A DNA stretch of 64,000 nucleotides, taken from assembly GCA_964023275.1 (NCBI GenBank), contig OZ029919.1, positions 10,680,202 through 10,744,201 on the forward strand. The letters run 5' to 3'. A program made the position numbers and the translations under genes. Of the stretch, positions 52,196 to 64,000 are shown piece by piece. The notes below the pieces were generated by a model. The model saw nothing but the letters and a program-made list of their open reading frames with translations. It had not been told where the DNA came from and made no database searches. The DNA comes from Norana najaformis. Taxonomy: Eukaryota; Annelida; Clitellata; Crassiclitellata; Hormogastridae. Every line of letters begins with the position of its first letter. The first letter of the stretch is position 1.

Positions 52196-52886
52196 CATCA
52201 AAGTACACTAAACTGCGGATTCATATGTAGTCTTAGACTTCAAATAAATCCATATATATTATGTGCACAATAGCAGGTAAATCTATTCACTGTATGCATG
52301 GTTTTTCTTGGTCAAAATCTGTGTCGACCAGTTTGCTTACGTCAAAATCGTCACCCATATAATTATAATTAGGGGCCTATATATACATATATGTATAATC
52401 GCAGTATAGACGATCGTGTGTATATACGCGTGCATGTATATATGATCATATTGTATCACTCTAATCACTCGTACTAACACCAGAGCCTTCGCACAATTGT
52501 ACATTGGACCGAGTAGGCCTCCATTAGACCCCGTAGAACACCTATTACAGTGTATAGGTGGCGCCAGGTACCTGCGGTCTATGCGCATTCGCAGACGTCG
52601 TCAGTCTCTCATTGTACAGCAGACGAGAGGAGATCCATGGCCAGCGAGGAATCGTAGTCGTCGTCGTCGTCGTCGTCGTTTACTTGTATAGAGAATATAT
52701 CTATGGCCGGCGTCCGTCCGTTTTAAGGGCATAAATCTGTTCGTATTATGTGCCGGATCTGTGTGTTATGGTTCGTCTTTGACATTTCCACTAAAGTCTG
52801 GCGTTTGCGGCCGTGTCTATCAATTCTATAAATCTCCGTATACAGAACATATTAAATCGTCGGCGATAGATGGGGTATACATGCCC

Positions 52887-52998
<112 letters not shown>

Positions 52999-53567
52999 AC
53001 GCACACACATACACGCACACACTCACACGGGCCTACGTAGGGCCTATATATTTCACGCACATTTACTATACTCTCGTCGTACATTTGCCTTTCAGTGGCT
53101 TTGTCTGTATTTGTATGTCTCTGTATTTCTATAACTGTCTGTCGTTCTCCGTCTCTTTTGTTTTAATGTTTGCCTCCCTCTTGTTTGCCTCACCTACTCT
53201 ATGTCTCTCTCTCTGTCTCTGTCTGTTTGGCTCATCTACTCTGTCTGTGTGTGTGTCTTGTTTCTCGCTGCTCTATAGTTCGGTATATCTTGACATTCAA
53301 TCGTTGGTGGGTATACATATTAGCAAAATATCAATAAATAAATGAACATACAAAATTATATTGGAACGGAAATCGACTTATGATAAAGAAAACACGTCTT
53401 GTTTTTCACGTGTGTATGGGTTCAGTGGCGGAATTTAACTAATTAGTTTTATTACGCCTATACATCATGCGCCAATAAAGAGAGCTGTACTCCTGAAAGT
53501 CGATGGCCACAAAGCTACGAAACATACGGTGTATAGTATAGTTAGGCAGAGTCATTACAATGGACGA

Positions 53568-53645
53568 TTACTAATCTAATCTAAAGATTTCTATAGCGCC
53601 GTTATCGTAATGCCCAAGGCATCAGCCGATGATCGCTTCAAGATT
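53568..53645 (-). repeat. Retroelement 3' tail, TTAGATT type
   Basis: Minus strand: GGCTGATGCCTTGGGCATTA, CGATAACGGCGCTATAGAAA, then TTAGATTAGATTAG. Same unit as at 4.1 kb. Confidence 0.6.
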
Positions 53646-53649
53646 GAAA

Positions 53650-54980
53650 GAATACATTAACTCTAGACCACACAGATGATCCCTTATACTCCCAGAATGT
53701 ACATGCCTATAGAATCGAAGTATCTGGTGTTATTATTGGTACGAGTGATCAACCCAGCACGTTATCTATACGCCTATTCGATCTGAGACCTGCGTATGAA
53801 AGTATGTATCTGTCCGTTTGAAAGTCATCTCGTTTTTTACAGCGATACTTAGGCCCTATATATATATATCTTTGATGACCAGCATCTGCTTTTCTAAGTT
53901 ACTGCGTTACTTCTGGCCGGGTGGTTATCACTCGCTTCTAAAATCCATATTTTTATTATAAAAGAGAGCTGTTAGGTGTTTATCGACTTATTAAATCATC
54001 ATATCTGTTTTAATTGCTTAAATTATTGTTCATCTACGTTTTCTATAAATTCATTTAATGTTTCGGCATCACTGAGATATCTTTCCTCCCTTATATGCGT
54101 CTTACTCCACTGAAATTGATAAACTTTATAACTATAATAGCCTACTCGCTTCAGACATGGCTACTGTTCTGTCGTTTGCATTAGTATACTGTTAGACAGT
54201 TTTATCATCGTCTTATATATTCCAGTCTTATGTCTATACCTCTATGAATATCTGTGTTTGTGCCTGTATCTCACGTCTCTGTCTTGTGCATGTCTTTGTT
54301 TTTCACCTATGTCAGTGTCTGTCTCTGTCTGTATATCGGTGTATGTTTCTGTGTCTGTCTTTATGTCTATCTCAGTGCCTGTTCCTGTGACCGTTTCTCT
54401 CATTGTCTATGTCTACTACTAAACTCTTGGGTTCGAACAATTATCTTCAAATCATAAGTTTCTCGTTATTTATTTTCTGGAATTTTCCTGAGAATTATCG
54501 AAAATTTATCTGAGAACAGTTGAAAGTCAGCACCTAAAGGCCACTCGCAGAGTTATAATCGATCTTCAATCACGAATTCGGATCAGATTTCAGATCAGAT
54601 CACACGTGGCCTTCCGGTTAACGATTTACTGATATCGATTTCTGTTTTTGACATTTGAGGCGTGGAAGTCAAAGCCATAACATCAGACATGACAGGTAGA
54701 CGAACAAATGAACGGACAGACAGACGGACAGACAGACGGACGGAGTGCAGAGCGGGCTTGCTCCTCGCAGAAGCACGTTTACACCTGCACTGATTTACGA
54801 TTGCATTATTTGACATTAGGCCTGCTTTCTGTGAATACAGTGCTGAATAATATTTCATATATGTGTATATGTGTAACATAAAAAAATAGAAAAATTAGCA
54901 TAACAGGACTTAGAATAACCTGACATAAGATAGACAACATTACATAATTATATAGCTCATCACATCACTTAGCATCAGAT
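53650..54980. other. No supported gene
   Basis: AT-rich with TCTGTCTC-like tracts at 54250-54410 and a GACGGACA tract at 54710-54745. Confidence 0.4.
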
Positions 54981-54984
54981 AACA

Positions 54985-55255
54985 TTACAATACAATACAA
55001 TACAACTTATATTTATAACGCGCCTTAATAAAACAATGTCTTACTCAAAGAACGCGTTACAACATAATAATTAGTTATAGTACTGAGAGAATAAATGAGT
55101 CTTAAGTTTTAATTTAAAAGTATCTATTGAAGAGCATCTTCGAATAGATTCAGGCAAAGAGTTCCACTCAACTGGACCAGCTACTTCAAACATTCTTTTA
55201 TCAAACTGTAGGTTAACTCTTCTGACTTCAAAGTACCCCTTTTCCATTGCTTTCT
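54985..55255 (-). mobile_element. LINE 3' fragment with (TTGTA)n tail
   Basis: The minus strand reads RMFEVAGPVEWNSLPESIRR, then DTFKLKLKTHLFSQYYN and a stop. The 3' end is AAGGCGCGTTATAAATATAAG followed by repeated TTGTA. It has the same layout as the 2.5-3.3 kb LINE, but the sequence is diverged. Confidence 0.75.
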
Positions 55256-55424
55256 ATTAGAGTTTTTTTCTTTTCGTTAATTTTCCTGCCTGTGATCATC
55301 GTCTGTAACATACTGCAAACTTATATCCATAGGATGGCTTTTCAAGCCTTTCATCTCTTAATCCAAGCGCGGATTTTCGTCGTGAGAGTCGGCGGATCGA
55401 GAAAGCGAATCGAGGGTTGGTTGC

Positions 55425-55535
55425 AGAGGGATGGGTGGGAGTGGATGGGTGGGAGTGGATGGGTGGGAGTGGATGGGTGGGAGTGGATGGATGAGTTGGG
55501 ATTGGGTGGGAGTGGATGGGTGGGTGGGTAGAAGC
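55425..55535. repeat. 14 bp tandem repeat (GGGTGGGAGTGGAT)
   Basis: About seven G-rich units on plus. The G runs are spaced so that a quadruplex is conceivable. Confidence 0.75.
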
Positions 55536-56334
55536 CACCCTCCGTCGATGTGGTCTTGGCGTGTTTCGAACTGACACAGCCGATGTGTATTAGACGCATT
55601 CGTATATAAGTCGCCATTCTGTTTCTTCGCCCAACATCTACTGTTTAGACTCAGAAGGTGAGATTCGTGCGGCACGCGACCAGTCTATTGAACATATCAC
55701 TACACAGACGGCTTGTAATAACACCGACTCCCTTAAAAGGACGACACAGTGGACATGTAGCTGAACACTTATGTGGCGCCTTTTAAGGATCGTCGTATAT
55801 ATTATAACGAATCTAAGCTGTATTTTCATGAACATCGCTTTTGAGGAGAAGATACATGTATGTACGTTGTATGCAAATGCTTCATCTAAGGCCTTCTGTA
55901 TGGATCGTGTATTCACAGAAACCAATCTCAGGTCTCAACGTAAAGATAGATGAGCCGGTAAATGTAAATTTCAAGCTTTGATGTAAATACAGAGGACCGT
56001 TCTAATCTACAGATTAGATTAGATTGTAACGATCGGGGTACTGGTGAAAAGATGACATCTACCAGCGCCCGGCTTAAGGTTCTGTCCACAAGAGCAAGGC
56101 CCCGTTGTCTGTTCGGAGGCTGAGTCACCGAAAGTCTATAAGTTTATTACATCTAACGAAAGACTAACCCTAACATCTATATAAAATTCTTAAGTGCGTC
56201 TGCGGGTTCGCGACAACATGGTCGATCTCCGTCCAGTGTCGTCTCCGGCAAGTCTTCTTTCCTCCGTGTTATCGTTGCGGGTGTGCGAGTCTCTGTTGGA
56301 ACAGCCAGCGTCACGCCTTTTATATGCAGTCGAT

Positions 56335-56540
56335 GAGACACGTTGCTAAGGAGGGAGACTGGTTGCTAGAGATAGGAGACAGGTCATCAAGTACAGGAGA
56401 CACGTTGCTAAGGAGGGAGACTGGTTGCTAAAGACAGGAGAAAGGTCACCGAGTACAGGAGACACGTTGCTAAGGAGGGAGACTGGTTGCTAGAGACAGG
56501 AGAAAGGTCACCGAGTACAGGAGACACGTTGCTAAGGATG
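56335..56540. repeat. 62 bp tandem repeat, 3.3 copies
   Basis: Unit begins GAGACACGTTGCTAAGGAGG and starts at 56335, 56397, 56459 and 56521 (partial). Related fragments (CTGTTGCTTGAGACAGGAGA, TTGCTAAGG) recur at 56745-56800. Confidence 0.85.
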
Positions 56541-57104
56541 TCAGCTCCGGATATAAATCCGTTGGTTGGGCTCCACGTTTGTGCGTCAGCCTGTCACTGG
56601 TGACTTCCTAAAATTATTTATGCACTGTTTTGCTTACTGACGTACTTCTGTTCTTAATGGCATTTAACGTCATTTAGGAGAGCGTGGGCAGCGGTTTTAT
56701 AACATGCTTAAAAGGCGCTACGTTAAGTGCCTAAGTAACGAACAGGTTGCTATGGAGAGATACCTGTTGCTTGAGACAGGAGACAGATTGCTAAGGCAGA
56801 AGGCTGACAGAGTTCTCGTGAGAAAGAAGGAAAGTGGGCCAAAGTCGCAGCTCGACAACAAGACGGAGGATGAGGAGGATGAGGATGAGGAGGATGAGAA
56901 GGAGGAGGAGGAGGAGGAGGAGGAGAATGAGGAGAATGAGGAGAATGAGGAGAATGAGGAGGAGGAGGAGAAGGAGGGTATTTAGGCAATATGTATTATA
57001 GGTAATCGAATCTATACATTTGGTTTAAGAACAACAATCAAAGAGAAACCAATGCCTATCAGCATCCAAGGAGAAGCTATGTCTATCTAGGGGTCTATTT
57101 GTCT

Positions 57105-57205
57105 TTCTAATTTGTTTTGACTGAGCGCCATTGAATTAGCTGGTTTCTGCACTTAGCTTTTGTTGGGCACTTTGAAATTTCAAGTTTACGATTACGATTA
57201 GGAGG
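57105..57205 (+). repeat. Dispersed repeat tail with (TTACGA)n end
   Basis: TTGTTTTGACTGAGCGCCAT, AGCTGGTTTCTGCACTTAGC, TTGGGCACTTTGAAATTTC, then AGTTTACGATTACGATTAGG. Same family as the 34.9 kb copy. Confidence 0.5.
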
Positions 57206-57224
57206 TTAATTACTGCAGATTACA

Positions 57225-57365
57225 GCAGCGAAAAAGACTTACAAATCAGAATGGATGCAACTCAGAAGCATTTGGAAAAATTAAAAGGATACGGAGAAGC
57301 TGGAAACTAAGAAAGAAGACCAAATTAAGAGTTTATGAGACGATGATACAACCCATTTTCTTATG
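57225..57365 (+). mobile_element. LINE reverse-transcriptase fragment
   Basis: The plus frame reads EAFGKIKRIRRSWKLRKKTK, then LRVYETMIQPIFLCGK and a stop. This matches the F-x-K-L..IW.S..L...TK..VY...V.P..LYG segment of LINE reverse transcriptases. It is short, decayed and lies directly after a LINE/SINE-type tail at 57.1 kb. Confidence 0.6.
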
Positions 57366-57490
57366 TGGAAAATGAAGCGCTGAATAAACATCATAAATGA
57401 AGACATAATAAGACTTGGACTAAATATGACCGAAAAAATGGAAATCATTTATTGGCACCCATATCCGCCAAATGACTGGCATTAAGAACA

Positions 57491-57659
<169 letters not shown>

Positions 57660-60600
57660 GAAAGTCTAGAACTGTCTATCAGATAGATCGTTTCTACCGT
57701 GTTTATTGTCATTCTAAATAGGAATGTCCTATTCACTATTCACTATGGAATGTCTTTCGAACACAAATGTCCTTCCGAAAGCTTACTAGACTGATAGAGC
57801 TACATTACATTGAACGAGAGCGTTAGCCACGACGAGTCTATATCCTATCCCATCCGAAACGATTGTCTAAATGACTCCGTCGACTCTCTTGTCTGTAATG
57901 TCTTGGACCAAACTTCTGACTGCAACTCTTAGGCTAGATCCTGCTCTGCTCGGATATTGGAGCTGAGGGCTACGCATTGGTGTTTGATTGGCCCCGTGGA
58001 TCCCCATATGGATTTCCGGGCTCGCTCAGTATGCTTTTCCTATATAGACGGATCCTGTCTCAGTCGACAAGCTGCTTCGCTGAAAGAGTGTGCTTCTTTC
58101 GCAGAGTACCTTGAGGCGCCTCCTGGTGTAATACTTCATAATTAAGCTGCCTGCACTATCCCTTTACTCCTTCTCAGTTAAGCCAAGCGAGCTGGCCACA
58201 CTATTGCTAGATGACGCTACTGATGTCTTAGCTAATCTTATGTTAATCTTATGTTGGCTGTCTATCTCTTGTCTGTCGTCTCTCTCTGTCTCTCTCTAGC
58301 TGCTTGCCATTTCTCATCGGGACTTTCGCTCGTGATGATCCAAAATCATTTATCCCAGATAATTCCCTGTCCAAAATGCCAAAACCTACAATGGGTGGAA
58401 CCGGATGCGCTTTCTACAGTGCTACTGCTAACTGTTCCAAATCACTCATACAAAGCTGTAACTTCGATGGCGGCAAACCGATTGTGCAGTGTAATATACT
58501 GCTGCAGCTTATTTACTCATACTTGCTTACCTATTCAGTTGAACGAGTGATATATATACATACATATATATATAGGCAGAGATTCTCATCATGATTCACC
58601 TCATAAGGAGTGAATGAACTTAAACGAATTTTTAAAATATGCACAGAGTTATATATGTATGTAATAGTAACACACACATATATATACAGTATATATATAT
58701 ACATATAAGAGTCAAATGACTCATATATATAGGTTGGTGGTCTTGAGCCATGAAGGTAATCACCTTGGAGGCTTTGATTCTAAATCTGACATGCTCTGCC
58801 TCGTGGCTTCTCTGACCAGAACACCAGAAGTTGTTTGTCGTTGCGTGATGTAAGCTGTTATAGTCATCTTCGGAATTGAATGTGATGAAAATTAACTGTA
58901 GGTCTAATCAACTAGACTGTTTTAATGACTTCAACAATATAGGCATTGTTGCCTATAAATATAAATTGCAAAAAGAACAATAAATTGCAAGAAGAACTTA
59001 TGTCTAAAGATACATTTCTAGTGCGGTGTTTCATGGTTCAATTTAACACGAATTATTTCTCCGGAATTAAATTAAACTTATTGTTCATGCTGCTTCTGTT
59101 ATTATTTGTATCATTCTGTTCACTGCTTCTCAATGATGCATTGGTCTTAACGTGTGCCTAATGGTCCTGGCCTTGTTCTCGAAAGACTCGCCCTTGTAAC
59201 TTTTGGTCTAGTTAACATCTATAATTGAGTTAATTTAAGTATAGTAGTACTTCGTGAAGTTCTGTTCCTGTCTTGTGCCCACCAGGTTCTGCGATCACTG
59301 CGTTCTTCCGCCCATGGAGACCTGCTCGTTCCGCGCTCCCGTAAGACGATTCAGCACATCGTACTTTCTCGTGTTGACCTGTTAGACAGCCATGCTTTAG
59401 CGCGTTTGTGAGATTATTAAAAGGCTCTGCATAAATAGCTATATATACACAGACATACACAGTTATAACAGTAGTATATAGGCCTATACTGTGTGTGGCC
59501 ATTACATATTCCGCGCAGGATACGCTAACATAGCAATATTATATAGAGTTTTAACAGAATGTGGTAAGTCATGGAATGCTCATCATGCAGATAATGACAC
59601 AAGTTCGTGTCTCTGATTCGTCAAGATGTTCCTCTCCAACAGAAAAACACCTGCGTTGCATTAACTGTCAGCAAAACAAATAGTCTCTTGCAGGTGACGC
59701 TTGGATTTCATACGCATAGCATGTGGTGGCAGCCTCGATGCACTTACAGATGTAGGCCTTTAACCTGTATCCGTGGCATCGGCATCGCTCTGAAATCTAA
59801 TAGGTCGCTATATCTGTAGATATTGCACCCAAATGACTGCCATTAGGAACTCAGTTTTTATGCATACAACATAATGAATTCATTTCAATTTGTAACAGAA
59901 GCTGTGAGGAAGTTCTACAATATTATGTATTATTATGCTACAAATAGGTAGATTTCTAATCAATAACTTATGAGGTTATGTATAGCAATGCCTACAAATG
60001 CTTATAAGCAGGCAACACAATTGAATGCAAGCCAGGGATCATAGGTCGGGTCCAAGTAGGCTGCTTCCTGCACTTAGTCATGCATAGTTTTCAATTGTAA
60101 AACATTATCCACTTTAACTTGTAATCTTCACAATGTTTACTAATTCATTGTTTCTCGATCCTATGTAAGATGGAAACGACATCATCATTGTTTTATTTTG
60201 ACGTAGAATGCTTAATCAAAGCATTAATCAAGTTTAATCAAAGCATAAATAGCGACATATACACATATATAATATTAATCAATTACCACTCGTCACGATG
60301 TTGCGACAGTCAAACTTCTGGCTGTTCCTCAACCTATCATTTTGGTAAGATAAGGTCGTGGTTACATACGTTTATGGCTACACAGGCCAGGTCAGTTTAA
60401 ATTGTGTTATTATTATTATTAATCAGATACTTATATCGTGCTAATTTGTGAATTCACTTAAAACGCGCGGGTATACCTGGAAATAGATAAGTCTTCGGTT
60501 GTTTGCGAAATGAGACAAGAGAAAGACAATGGTCCTTCAAAGCTGTTGGTAATAAATTCCATAAATAAGGACTAGTGTGAAAACAGGCACGAAAACTACC

Positions 60601-61080
60601 AGGTTTTCTGTATGTTTGGACGAACATCCGGCCAAATAAAGTTGATCTTATGTTTATCCTGGTGGAATTAGACGTTTTAAATTAAGTTTTAATTCCCGGG
60701 TGAAATTTAATAAAAATTAAAATCAAAATAGACAGATTAATATAACTTGTCTATTATTAATTAAAATTAGTAATATTTTTTGTCTCGAGGTACATATGAT
60801 CACTCGGGATTTAAAAACTTATTGAAAACTTATTGAAGAGGTAAAGCATTTGGAAGGTCGCTTTTCGTCAAGTTTTGGCAAAGGAAATGTAATATTAGCT
60901 CTTAGTAATATTAGCTGTCTGTTGCTTAGGTATGATATAACTGCGTGGGTTTATGCCACCTACTAACCTCTAGGCCAATACGCGGGCATTCATACAATTA
61001 CATGCATCGCGATTAAACGCATAGAAATAATGCGTGCACGAAAATCAATCTACGCGTGTAACAGTGCATCATGCTTTTCT
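57660..61080. other. No supported gene apart from a small LINE fragment
   Basis: 58550-58730 is TATACATA-rich. Open frames of 60-100 codons on both strands show no domain or splice support. Confidence 0.4.
59240..59345 (+). mobile_element. Small LINE C-terminal fragment
   Basis: The plus frame reads VLRSLRSSAHGDLLVPRSRK, the LRS...GDL.VPR.R element typical of CR1/L2-like ORF2 ends. It breaks down on both sides. Confidence 0.5.
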
Positions 61081-61087
61081 AGCATGT

Positions 61088-61275
61088 ATAGTGGGGCACG
61101 GTAGACGATTGGTTAAAGTGCTCGGCTTCTATGGCGGAGAGTACTGGTTCGAGTCTGCCCTGAAACGGTTACTGTGTAGGGACCTCGAGCAAGACCATCA
61201 CTCACAGATGCTCAGCGCCATATATTGATGTTCGGTCATTAGATGCTGGCGCTTAGTAAATAAATGCAGAAATAA
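61088..61275 (+). mobile_element. tRNA-derived SINE, family 1
   Basis: Plus-strand head GGGGCACGGTAGACGATTGG with B box TGGTTCGAGTCTG. The body contains GGGACCTCGAGCAAGACCAT (reverse of the family motif). The tail is ATTGATGTTCGGTCATTAG, CTGGCGCTTAGTAAATAAATG, then AAT repeats. It is the best-preserved copy in this orientation. Confidence 0.72.
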
Positions 61276-61462
61276 TAATAATGTATACTTACCTGCAACT
61301 GATAATAATGCTGCTGATGTATACCTACTGCATGGTAGCCCTGAATGTACATGTAGCATAACGGTCAGAGCAAATCACTCTTACATTAACCGAGAACAAT
61401 GTTGAGTCAAGTCATGCACTTGTGTTCCTTGGCCACAGTATTTGTCTGCTGTTAATCGACTA

Positions 61463-61558
61463 TTTATTTCTATGGGCGTTCTACAGGCTAAGTTAGCGTT
61501 TCCTGTGTTTGCTAAAGTTGTTTTCTCCCTTAGCCTGTAGAACGCCCATAAAAATAAA
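61463..61558. repeat. 30 bp inverted repeat with 36 bp loop
   Basis: Arms 61463-61492 and 61529-61558 pair at 29 of 30 positions around TATGGGCGTTCTACAGGCTA. The single mismatch is C-A as plus-strand RNA but a G-U pair as minus-strand RNA. It could be a hairpin RNA precursor or transposon-derived. No open frame uses it. Confidence 0.7.
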
Positions 61559-61917
61559 CAAATTGGATTGTACCTGCGAAATGTTAATGACGGCATCAAT
61601 AAAGGTCGTTTAGGTATCGCCCATACAAACCAACCCACATGGTGGCTTTCGTATTGTATTAGGTTGAAAGTATTTGTAAACATCTCACTTTTCAGTGGAA
61701 ATATTATTGTAGGTTGTGATTCGTAAGTCAAGGTCCGTAAGCATCCTCTTTCATTTATCGATGCAGTCATTGCAATTATTATGGATGATGCACGATAAAA
61801 GCTTTTACAGGTCTTGTTAATAGTGGCTCAGCTGCAGAGTAGAACTCTGGTTCTGAGGAAATGCGGTTGTAGGCTTAAATGTGGCACCGCACTGGACCGA
61901 CTACCTGTCCATACCTC

Positions 61918-62110
61918 ACTCTTTAACCTTCTTCCTTTCTTCTTCATTTCCTTTTTCCCTTCCTTCTTTCCTTTCTCCCTTCCCTATTTACCTTCCTTCT
62001 TTTCCTTCCTTCCTTTATTTATTTATTCCTTCTTTCCTTTCTTCCTTCCTTCCTTCCTTTCTTCTTTCCTTTCTTCCTTTCTTCGTTCGTTCATTCGTTT
62101 CTCCATCCCG
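61918..62110. repeat. (CCTT)n-rich pyrimidine tract upstream of the GPCR
   Basis: About 190 bp of CCTT/CTTT mixtures on plus, ending about 660 bp before the receptor start codon. Confidence 0.8.
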
Positions 62111-62768
62111 CCTGCACTTGTTTTCGATTTGTATTGCCAGTGATCCATAACGCTCTCATATTGTATCCTGTTACGTTTCACAGGTTACGACAGCACTGAT
62201 GGCCCACAGCGCCGTTCGATGCTGACATTCAGGAGATCTTAGGAGGAATTGTGCTGTAGCTGCTGCCAGTGGCGGACAGAGCTGTGCTCTGACGGTAGTG
62301 TAGCTTTAATCCATTCGAGCTGCTTACGATTTCCATTGAAGAGAGACGGCAAAGAGCAGAGCATTAAGTCTTCATTGGCCTTACGTTAGCTGCGTCTATG
62401 GTTGAAACGGTCAACCTTTAAACAATAGAGTGTGAGCGAATGGACGCGTGTTGGTCCACAGGTGTGTTGACTGCTTTGCTGACATCTGAGGAGTTTGGCG
62501 ATTTCGATTATTGCAGGAACCATAGCAATCTTCTCTATTCTTGCGTCAGCAAATGCTGAAAAGACAGACGCTCATACAAAAGTATGCCGACGAACACACG
62601 GACAAGAAGCATGGACCAAACAGACAGCAATCGGAGGCGATTAGAAAGACGCGCTGATTACGAAAGCAAAATCGAGAAAGACGAAACAGAACATAATCAC
62701 AGTAGCAGACAGACAAATATCGAGACAGAAAGAGACTTTTCTTCTGCTCGGAAGAAGAACTCCTCTGA

Positions 62769-64000
62769 ATGGATCCGGCGACGGATGGACTGAGACTCGA
62801 CAATGCCTTCGACCCCCCACCAAGCATCGCCGTTGCTTTATTGACGGACCTCATGAGCCATCGATCGAACGCCTCTCTAGTGCCACTCCCTGAAGCCAAC
62901 GACACCACGGCCAGTCCGAAGAGCCCATGGAACTCAGCAGCATCTTCCGTGTCTCTTCACTACAGCCTGGCAACCATGATCCTCGTTGCACTTCTGCTGT
63001 TCGTTATCATCCTATCGACCGTCCTCGGCAACCTCCTCGTCTTCGTCGCTCTCTTCCGGTCGCGTTACCTGCGCACCGTCTCCAACTACCTGATCGGGAA
63101 CCTGGCGCTGAGCGACTTCCTCCTGGCAACGACCATACTCCCTCTGTCGACCGTCAACGAGTGTCTCGGCCACTGGATCTTCGGACGCGTATTGTGCAAC
63201 TTTTGGCTGACGATGGACGTCCTCTACTGCACGGCCTCCATCTGGAACCTCTGCGTCATCGCCTTCGATCGCTTCACCGCCACCCTCTACCCCATCTGGT
63301 ACCGAGATAAGCGGTCCGCACGCCAGGCCGGCATCTATGCTGCCCTGGTCTGGGTTATTTCCGCCACAATATGTGTCCCGCCACTCCTCGGCTGGAACGA
63401 CCTTTCGCAGAACTACGTCTACGACGACGAGGCAGAGGTCCATCACTGCATCCTCTTCCAGACGCGCAGCTACGTCGTCTACTCCGCATTCGGGTCCTTC
63501 TACTTGCCATTCCTCGTCACCCTCTGTCTCTACAGTCGAATCTTTGTAGTTCTACGAGCGCGAATCAAGAGGACCCCATGTGCCGGTTCCCGTTGCACTC
63601 TGAACACGACCAGTGTTCGAGGCGACAGCAACCACCAGGAACCGATGACGAATGAAGCGCCTGTTGTGACTGACAGAGCGAAGAAGGGTTGTTCCGGTCC
63701 TCGACTGGTTCGAGCGAACGCTATCTGCGGCGAGGAAGACGCTAGTCAGTCGGTTTCGGACCCTGTTCTGAGCCGAGGCCAACAGGACAGTGAAGCTGGT
63801 GATCAGCGGTCAGAACCGGGACAGGATATTAGCCTCAGCCACTTTGGCTCGGGAGATGATCCCGTGCTGTCCCTGGATGACCAGTCGATGGGAGGACAGT
63901 CTCTCGTATCGGTTGATCATTATCAAAGGCCGGCCAGTGCTGACCACAGTCGCCGACCCTTTGTGGGTTCGTACAGACTGAAACTGAAAGCTGCCATCAC
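62769..64000 (+). CDS. Class A amine-type G protein-coupled receptor, 5' part (runs off the window)
   Basis: An open frame of 410 codons runs to the window end. An in-frame TGA lies directly before the ATG. Residues of rhodopsin-type GPCRs sit at consistent spacing: N88 (1.50) in LGNLLVF, D116 (2.50) in NLALSD, W136-FG-C143 (3.25), D150 (3.32), D167-R168-F169 (DRF, not DRY), W195 (4.50), C227 in loop 2 and P247 (5.50). D3.32 with S239 (5.42) and S243 (5.46) is the usual pocket for catechol or phenol amines. TM1-5 cover about 70-268. A third intracellular loop of at least 140 residues follows, as in D2-, alpha2- or 5-HT1-like receptors. N-terminal NAS and NDT are potential glycosylation sites. 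TM6-7 lie outside, so the ligand cannot be assigned. M29 is an alternative start. A possible 5' UTR acceptor (TTCGATTATTGCAG) ends at 62516. Confidence 0.9.
   Translation, partial: MDPATDGLRLDNAFDPPPSIAVALLTDLMSHRSNASLVPLPEANDTTASPKSPWNSAASSVSLHYSLATMILVALLLFVIILSTVLGNLLVFVALFRSRYLRTVSNYLIGNLALSDFLLATTILPLSTVNECLGHWIFGRVLCNFWLTMDVLYCTASIWNLCVIAFDRFTATLYPIWYRDKRSARQAGIYAALVWVISATICVPPLLGWNDLSQNYVYDDEAEVHHCILFQTRSYVVYSAFGSFYLPFLVTLCLYSRIFVVLRARIKRTPCAGSRCTLNTTSVRGDSNHQEPMTNEAPVVTDRAKKGCSGPRLVRANAICGEEDASQSVSDPVLSRGQQDSEAGDQRSEPGQDISLSHFGSGDDPVLSLDDQSMGGQSLVSVDHYQRPASADHSRRPFVGSYRLKLKAAI

Noticed and set aside
61088-61160. tRNA gene
   Set aside because: A and B boxes are present, but the acceptor stem does not close and a SINE body and tail follow. 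The same holds at 13.6, 8.0, 10.0 and 51.7 kb.
63012-63446. Minus-strand frame of 144 codons
   Set aside because: Shadow of the GPCR coding sequence.

Overview
The window looks like nuclear DNA of a marine-type invertebrate animal. The evidence is split genes with GT-AG introns, an animal-type protein-glucosylgalactosylhydroxylysine glucosidase, a class A amine-type GPCR, tRNA-derived SINEs, LINE 3' ends of the CR1/L2-like kind, and very abundant microsatellites. I cannot fix the phylum. Nothing bacterial or viral is seen.

Layout. 1-2.5 kb: pyrimidine-rich and AT-rich low-complexity DNA. 2.5-3.35 kb: 5'-truncated LINE. 4.9-14.4 kb, minus strand: a complete nine-exon GH65 gene. I assembled it from exons whose splice phases all agree, giving about 820 residues with a signal peptide. 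Its introns hold SINEs, a terminal-inverted-repeat element and several microsatellites. 14.4-62.5 kb: a long gene-poor stretch dominated by decayed LINEs and SINEs, minisatellites and microsatellites. Within it are a 325 bp hAT-like element with 8 bp target-site duplications (29.7 kb), two inverted copies of a TATA promoter-like module (23.9-24.4 kb minus, 41.9-42.4 kb plus), a plausible short first coding exon (38.63 kb plus), and a few weak gene fragments. 62.77 kb to the end, plus strand: the 5' part of an intronless (so far) amine-type GPCR that runs off the window in its third intracellular loop.

The two confident genes have no evident functional link. The glucosidase is the enzyme class that trims glucose from the disaccharide on collagen hydroxylysines. 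The GPCR is predicted to be a receptor for a small amine transmitter.

The most notable whole-window signal is a recurring 3' signature around GGCGCTATATAAAT. It ends many otherwise different retroelements (LINEs and tRNA-SINEs) and is often preceded by a TTGATGC...GCATTA stretch, as expected if several SINEs borrow the tail recognised by partner LINEs.
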